Shown piece after piece: positions 6,190-7,439 of a stretch of 7,439 bases of DNA (the first letter of the stretch is position 1; every line of letters starts with the position of its first letter). The notes beneath the pieces were generated by a model that did not search any database, was not told the origin of the DNA, and was given only the letters and a program-made list of their open reading frames with translations. This DNA comes from an uncultured Clostridia bacterium (GTDB lineage: Bacteria > Bacillota > Clostridia > Saccharofermentanales > Saccharofermentanaceae), in NCBI GenBank assembly GCA_946405115.1, contig CAMJGB010000095.1, positions 1 to 7,439 of the forward strand. Reading direction: 5' to 3'. Position numbers and translations under genes: made by a program.

Positions 6190-6219
6190 TTGACTTAGCT
6201 GCAATCACGCTGTTATGAT
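6190..6219 (+). promoter_or_regulatory. Promoter of the methyltransferase gene
   Basis: TTGACT (6190-6195), an 18-bp spacer and TATGAT (6214-6219) on the plus strand, predicting a start near 6226. It lies back to back with the eno promoter, with about 18 bp between the two -35 boxes, so the two could influence each other. The first bases of its -35 box belong to a 13-bp sequence that recurs inverted in the eno leader. Confidence 0.7.
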
Positions 6220-6264
6220 GAAAGAGTAACGGATCAATTAGTTATTCGCGTTCCGTTGCCGCGA

Positions 6265-6279
6265 CGCTCATCTTGAGCG
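6265..6279 (+). other. Short hairpin in the methyltransferase leader
   Basis: CGCTCA (6265-6270) and TGAGCG (6274-6279) form a 6-bp stem with a three-base loop, about 100 bases before the start codon. The following bases are not a U-run, so it is not a terminator. Together with the rest of the 150-base leader (6226-6379) it may affect stability or translation; I see no known riboswitch. Confidence 0.4.
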
Positions 6280-6379
6280 GGGTTAATAATGATAAGAACC
6301 TTAGAATCTCATCATGAATGACAAATCACAGCGCTTCGGCGTAAGTTTTTTGCTGTTCGTGAAAGGAGGTTCTATTTTT

Positions 6380-7105
6380 ATGCTTCACGACAACTATTTT
6401 GACTACTATGAGAAACTCGCTTCCTGGAAGTTCGATGAATTCGACATCCAATCCGAGAGCCTGACCGACTGGGATCTTTATGAGATCCTGCGTTCGATTG
6501 TTACGGAGTCTTCCTGCGTTCTGGATCTCGGAACAGGCGGCGGCGAGAAGGTCATCGCCAACTACCCGGAATGCGCGAAGATCGTCGCCACGGATTACTC
6601 TCCCAAGATGATCGAGACTGCGAAGAAAAATCTTGAGATAAGCGGGCGAAAAGACATCACTTTCCGCGTGATGAATAATCTTGAGATGGATGTTGAAGAT
6701 GAGCTTTTCGATGTAGTAGTAGCAAGGCACACCATAACGGATCCCGCGCAGATCTACCGGTGCCTCAAGCCCGGAGGAAGTTTGTTAATACGCGGCGTGG
6801 ACAAGTACGATTGCTGGGAACTCAAGATGATCTTCGGCGGCGGTCAGGGCTTCAATGATCCGGTGCCCGTTTCCATCACCGATTACGAGAGTGTTATTCG
6901 TGCCGGATTCTCGGATGTAACTTTAGTTCCAATCTGCGAGCGCGACTATTTCAAGGACCGCGATGCATTCAAAGGATTCCTGTCCAAAGTCCCGATTCTC
7001 GAAGGCGAGCCGGATGATGCGTTGCTGGATGAATTTTTATCTCGCAATCCTGGAATAATCAGACTCCAAAGATGGTACTACGGCATAACGGCGCGCAAGC
7101 TTTGA
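6380..7105 (+). CDS. Class I SAM-dependent methyltransferase, substrate unknown
   Basis: A 241-aa cytosolic methyltransferase using S-adenosylmethionine. Motif I is CVLDLGTGGGEKV (46-58), the acidic residue that binds the ribose is probably D72 (VATDYSPKM, 69-77), motif II is about ELFDVVVARHTI (108-119), and motif III is LKPGGSLLIRGVD (129-141), which is the usual Rossmann order. The tail ends RWYYGITARK. No feature points to a substrate; small-molecule methylation is more likely than RNA or DNA since no nucleic-acid catalytic motif is seen. I chose the ATG at 6380 because AAAGGAGG (6362-6369) stands ten bases upstream; an in-frame ATG at 6314 would add 22 residues that include this site and has no ribosome binding site. 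It has its own promoter and ends only ten bases from the stop of the convergent flavodoxin-domain gene, with no clear terminator. Confidence 0.88.
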   Translation: MLHDNYFDYYEKLASWKFDEFDIQSESLTDWDLYEILRSIVTESSCVLDLGTGGGEKVIANYPECAKIVATDYSPKMIETAKKNLEISGRKDITFRVMNNLEMDVEDELFDVVVARHTITDPAQIYRCLKPGGSLLIRGVDKYDCWELKMIFGGGQGFNDPVPVSITDYESVIRAGFSDVTLVPICERDYFKDRDAFKGFLSKVPILEGEPDDALLDEFLSRNPGIIRLQRWYYGITARKL

Positions 7106-7115
7106 TTTGTGCCCC

Positions 7116-7439
7116 TCATTTCAGGTAATCAACAATCGGCTCAAGATATTTCTCATCAGAAATATCATAAGAGGTCGCTACCATCTCGGTCATGATCTTC
7201 TCTTCCTCGGTCGGATCCTTCTTTTTCTTGAGCGCTGATACAAACATCTTCATTGCGAGCCTCGACGGCGCATTCATCCTCTCATAGTTAAATCCACCCT
7301 GACAGTAGAACGCTTTGATGTATTCTCTTTGCTCTTGGTCAAGCAATTTATTAAGCATAACCTCGACGTCCGGGTTATCGTTCGGGCTTCCGCCCACGCA
7401 GTAAATTGCAAGCTTTTTGTCCTTCCAGGAAGCGGCTTT
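7116..7439 (-). CDS. Flavodoxin-domain protein, C-terminal part (start outside the window)
   Basis: The reading frame is open to the right edge, giving the last 107 residues. It begins KAASWKDKKLAIYCVGGSPN and goes on through EQREYIKAFYCQGGFNYERM to a helical tail that ends EPIVDYLK. The pattern W-[KR]-x-K-[KR]-[LV]-A-x-[YF]-x-V-G-x-x-P and FYCQGG-[FL] is what I know from Clostridia flavodoxin-domain proteins related to protoporphyrinogen oxidase HemG, which carry FMN and act in electron transfer. The FMN phosphate-binding loop would be in the missing N-terminus, so cofactor binding cannot be checked here. A GTG at 7395-7397 is an internal valine, not the start, since the family motif continues upstream of it. 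The stop is ten bases from the methyltransferase stop. Confidence 0.75.
   Translation of the reverse strand, partial: KAASWKDKKLAIYCVGGSPNDNPDVEVMLNKLLDQEQREYIKAFYCQGGFNYERMNAPSRLAMKMFVSALKKKKDPTEEEKIMTEMVATSYDISDEKYLEPIVDYLK

Noticed and set aside
6235..6247. ATTAGTTAT stretch in the methyltransferase leader as a fourth box
   Set aside because: It lacks the CTAAC arm and the symmetry of the other three copies.
6314..6379. Upstream ATG extending the methyltransferase by 22 residues
   Set aside because: No ribosome binding site before 6314, and the extension would translate the strong AAAGGAGG that serves the ATG at 6380.
7395..7397. GTG as the start of a 93-aa protein
   Set aside because: The frame stays open to the window edge and the upstream residues fit the flavodoxin-domain family, so this is an internal valine of a longer gene.

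Overview
The window looks like a chromosomal stretch from a Clostridia-class member of the Bacillota, probably a gut or rumen Lachnospirales/Oscillospirales type. The reasons are strong AGGAGG-type ribosome binding sites, moderate GC, near-exclusive AGA arginine codons in the highly expressed genes, and several small families typical of that class (a DUF6472-like Cys protein, a membrane-anchored HMA protein, a flavodoxin-domain protein). I cannot fix the genus, and there is no sign of phage, plasmid or transposon genes.

Layout. Positions 1-56 hold the first codons of a minus-strand mismatch DNA glycosylase. Positions 93-283 hold a regular array of eight GTAC palindromes with alternating 29/24-bp spacing. 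Positions 304-2075 form a compact minus-strand operon: RimJ/RimL-type GNAT, second GNAT, a 57-aa four-cysteine protein found by reading the gap, and a DinB-like protein. Positions 2101-2225 hold a second palindrome array built from GTAGACCA/TGGTCTAC. A third, apparently leaderless GNAT gene occupies 2234-2704. From 2851 the strand switches: a promoter with an overlapping palindrome drives a four-helix membrane protein and gpmA, then a membrane-anchored heavy-metal-associated (HMA) protein follows with its own palindrome. A two-way terminator separates it from enolase, which is convergent on the minus strand. A 386-bp gap (5994-6379) carries back-to-back promoters for eno and for a SAM-dependent methyltransferase. 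The window ends in the C-terminal part of a flavodoxin-domain protein on the minus strand.

How it works together. Enolase and phosphoglycerate mutase catalyse consecutive glycolytic steps. Both transcription units, and the HMA gene, carry the same operator-like palindrome GTTAG-N6-CTAAC, overlapping the predicted transcription start in the two cases with a good promoter. This resembles boxes of DtxR/MntR-family metalloregulators and suggests a small metal-responsive regulon that includes lower glycolysis; that link is inference. The two palindrome arrays are the other unexplained structures. Both sit between same-strand minus genes, use pairs of inverted motifs at fixed distances, and share the core GTA(GA)CCA, yet differ in sequence and period.
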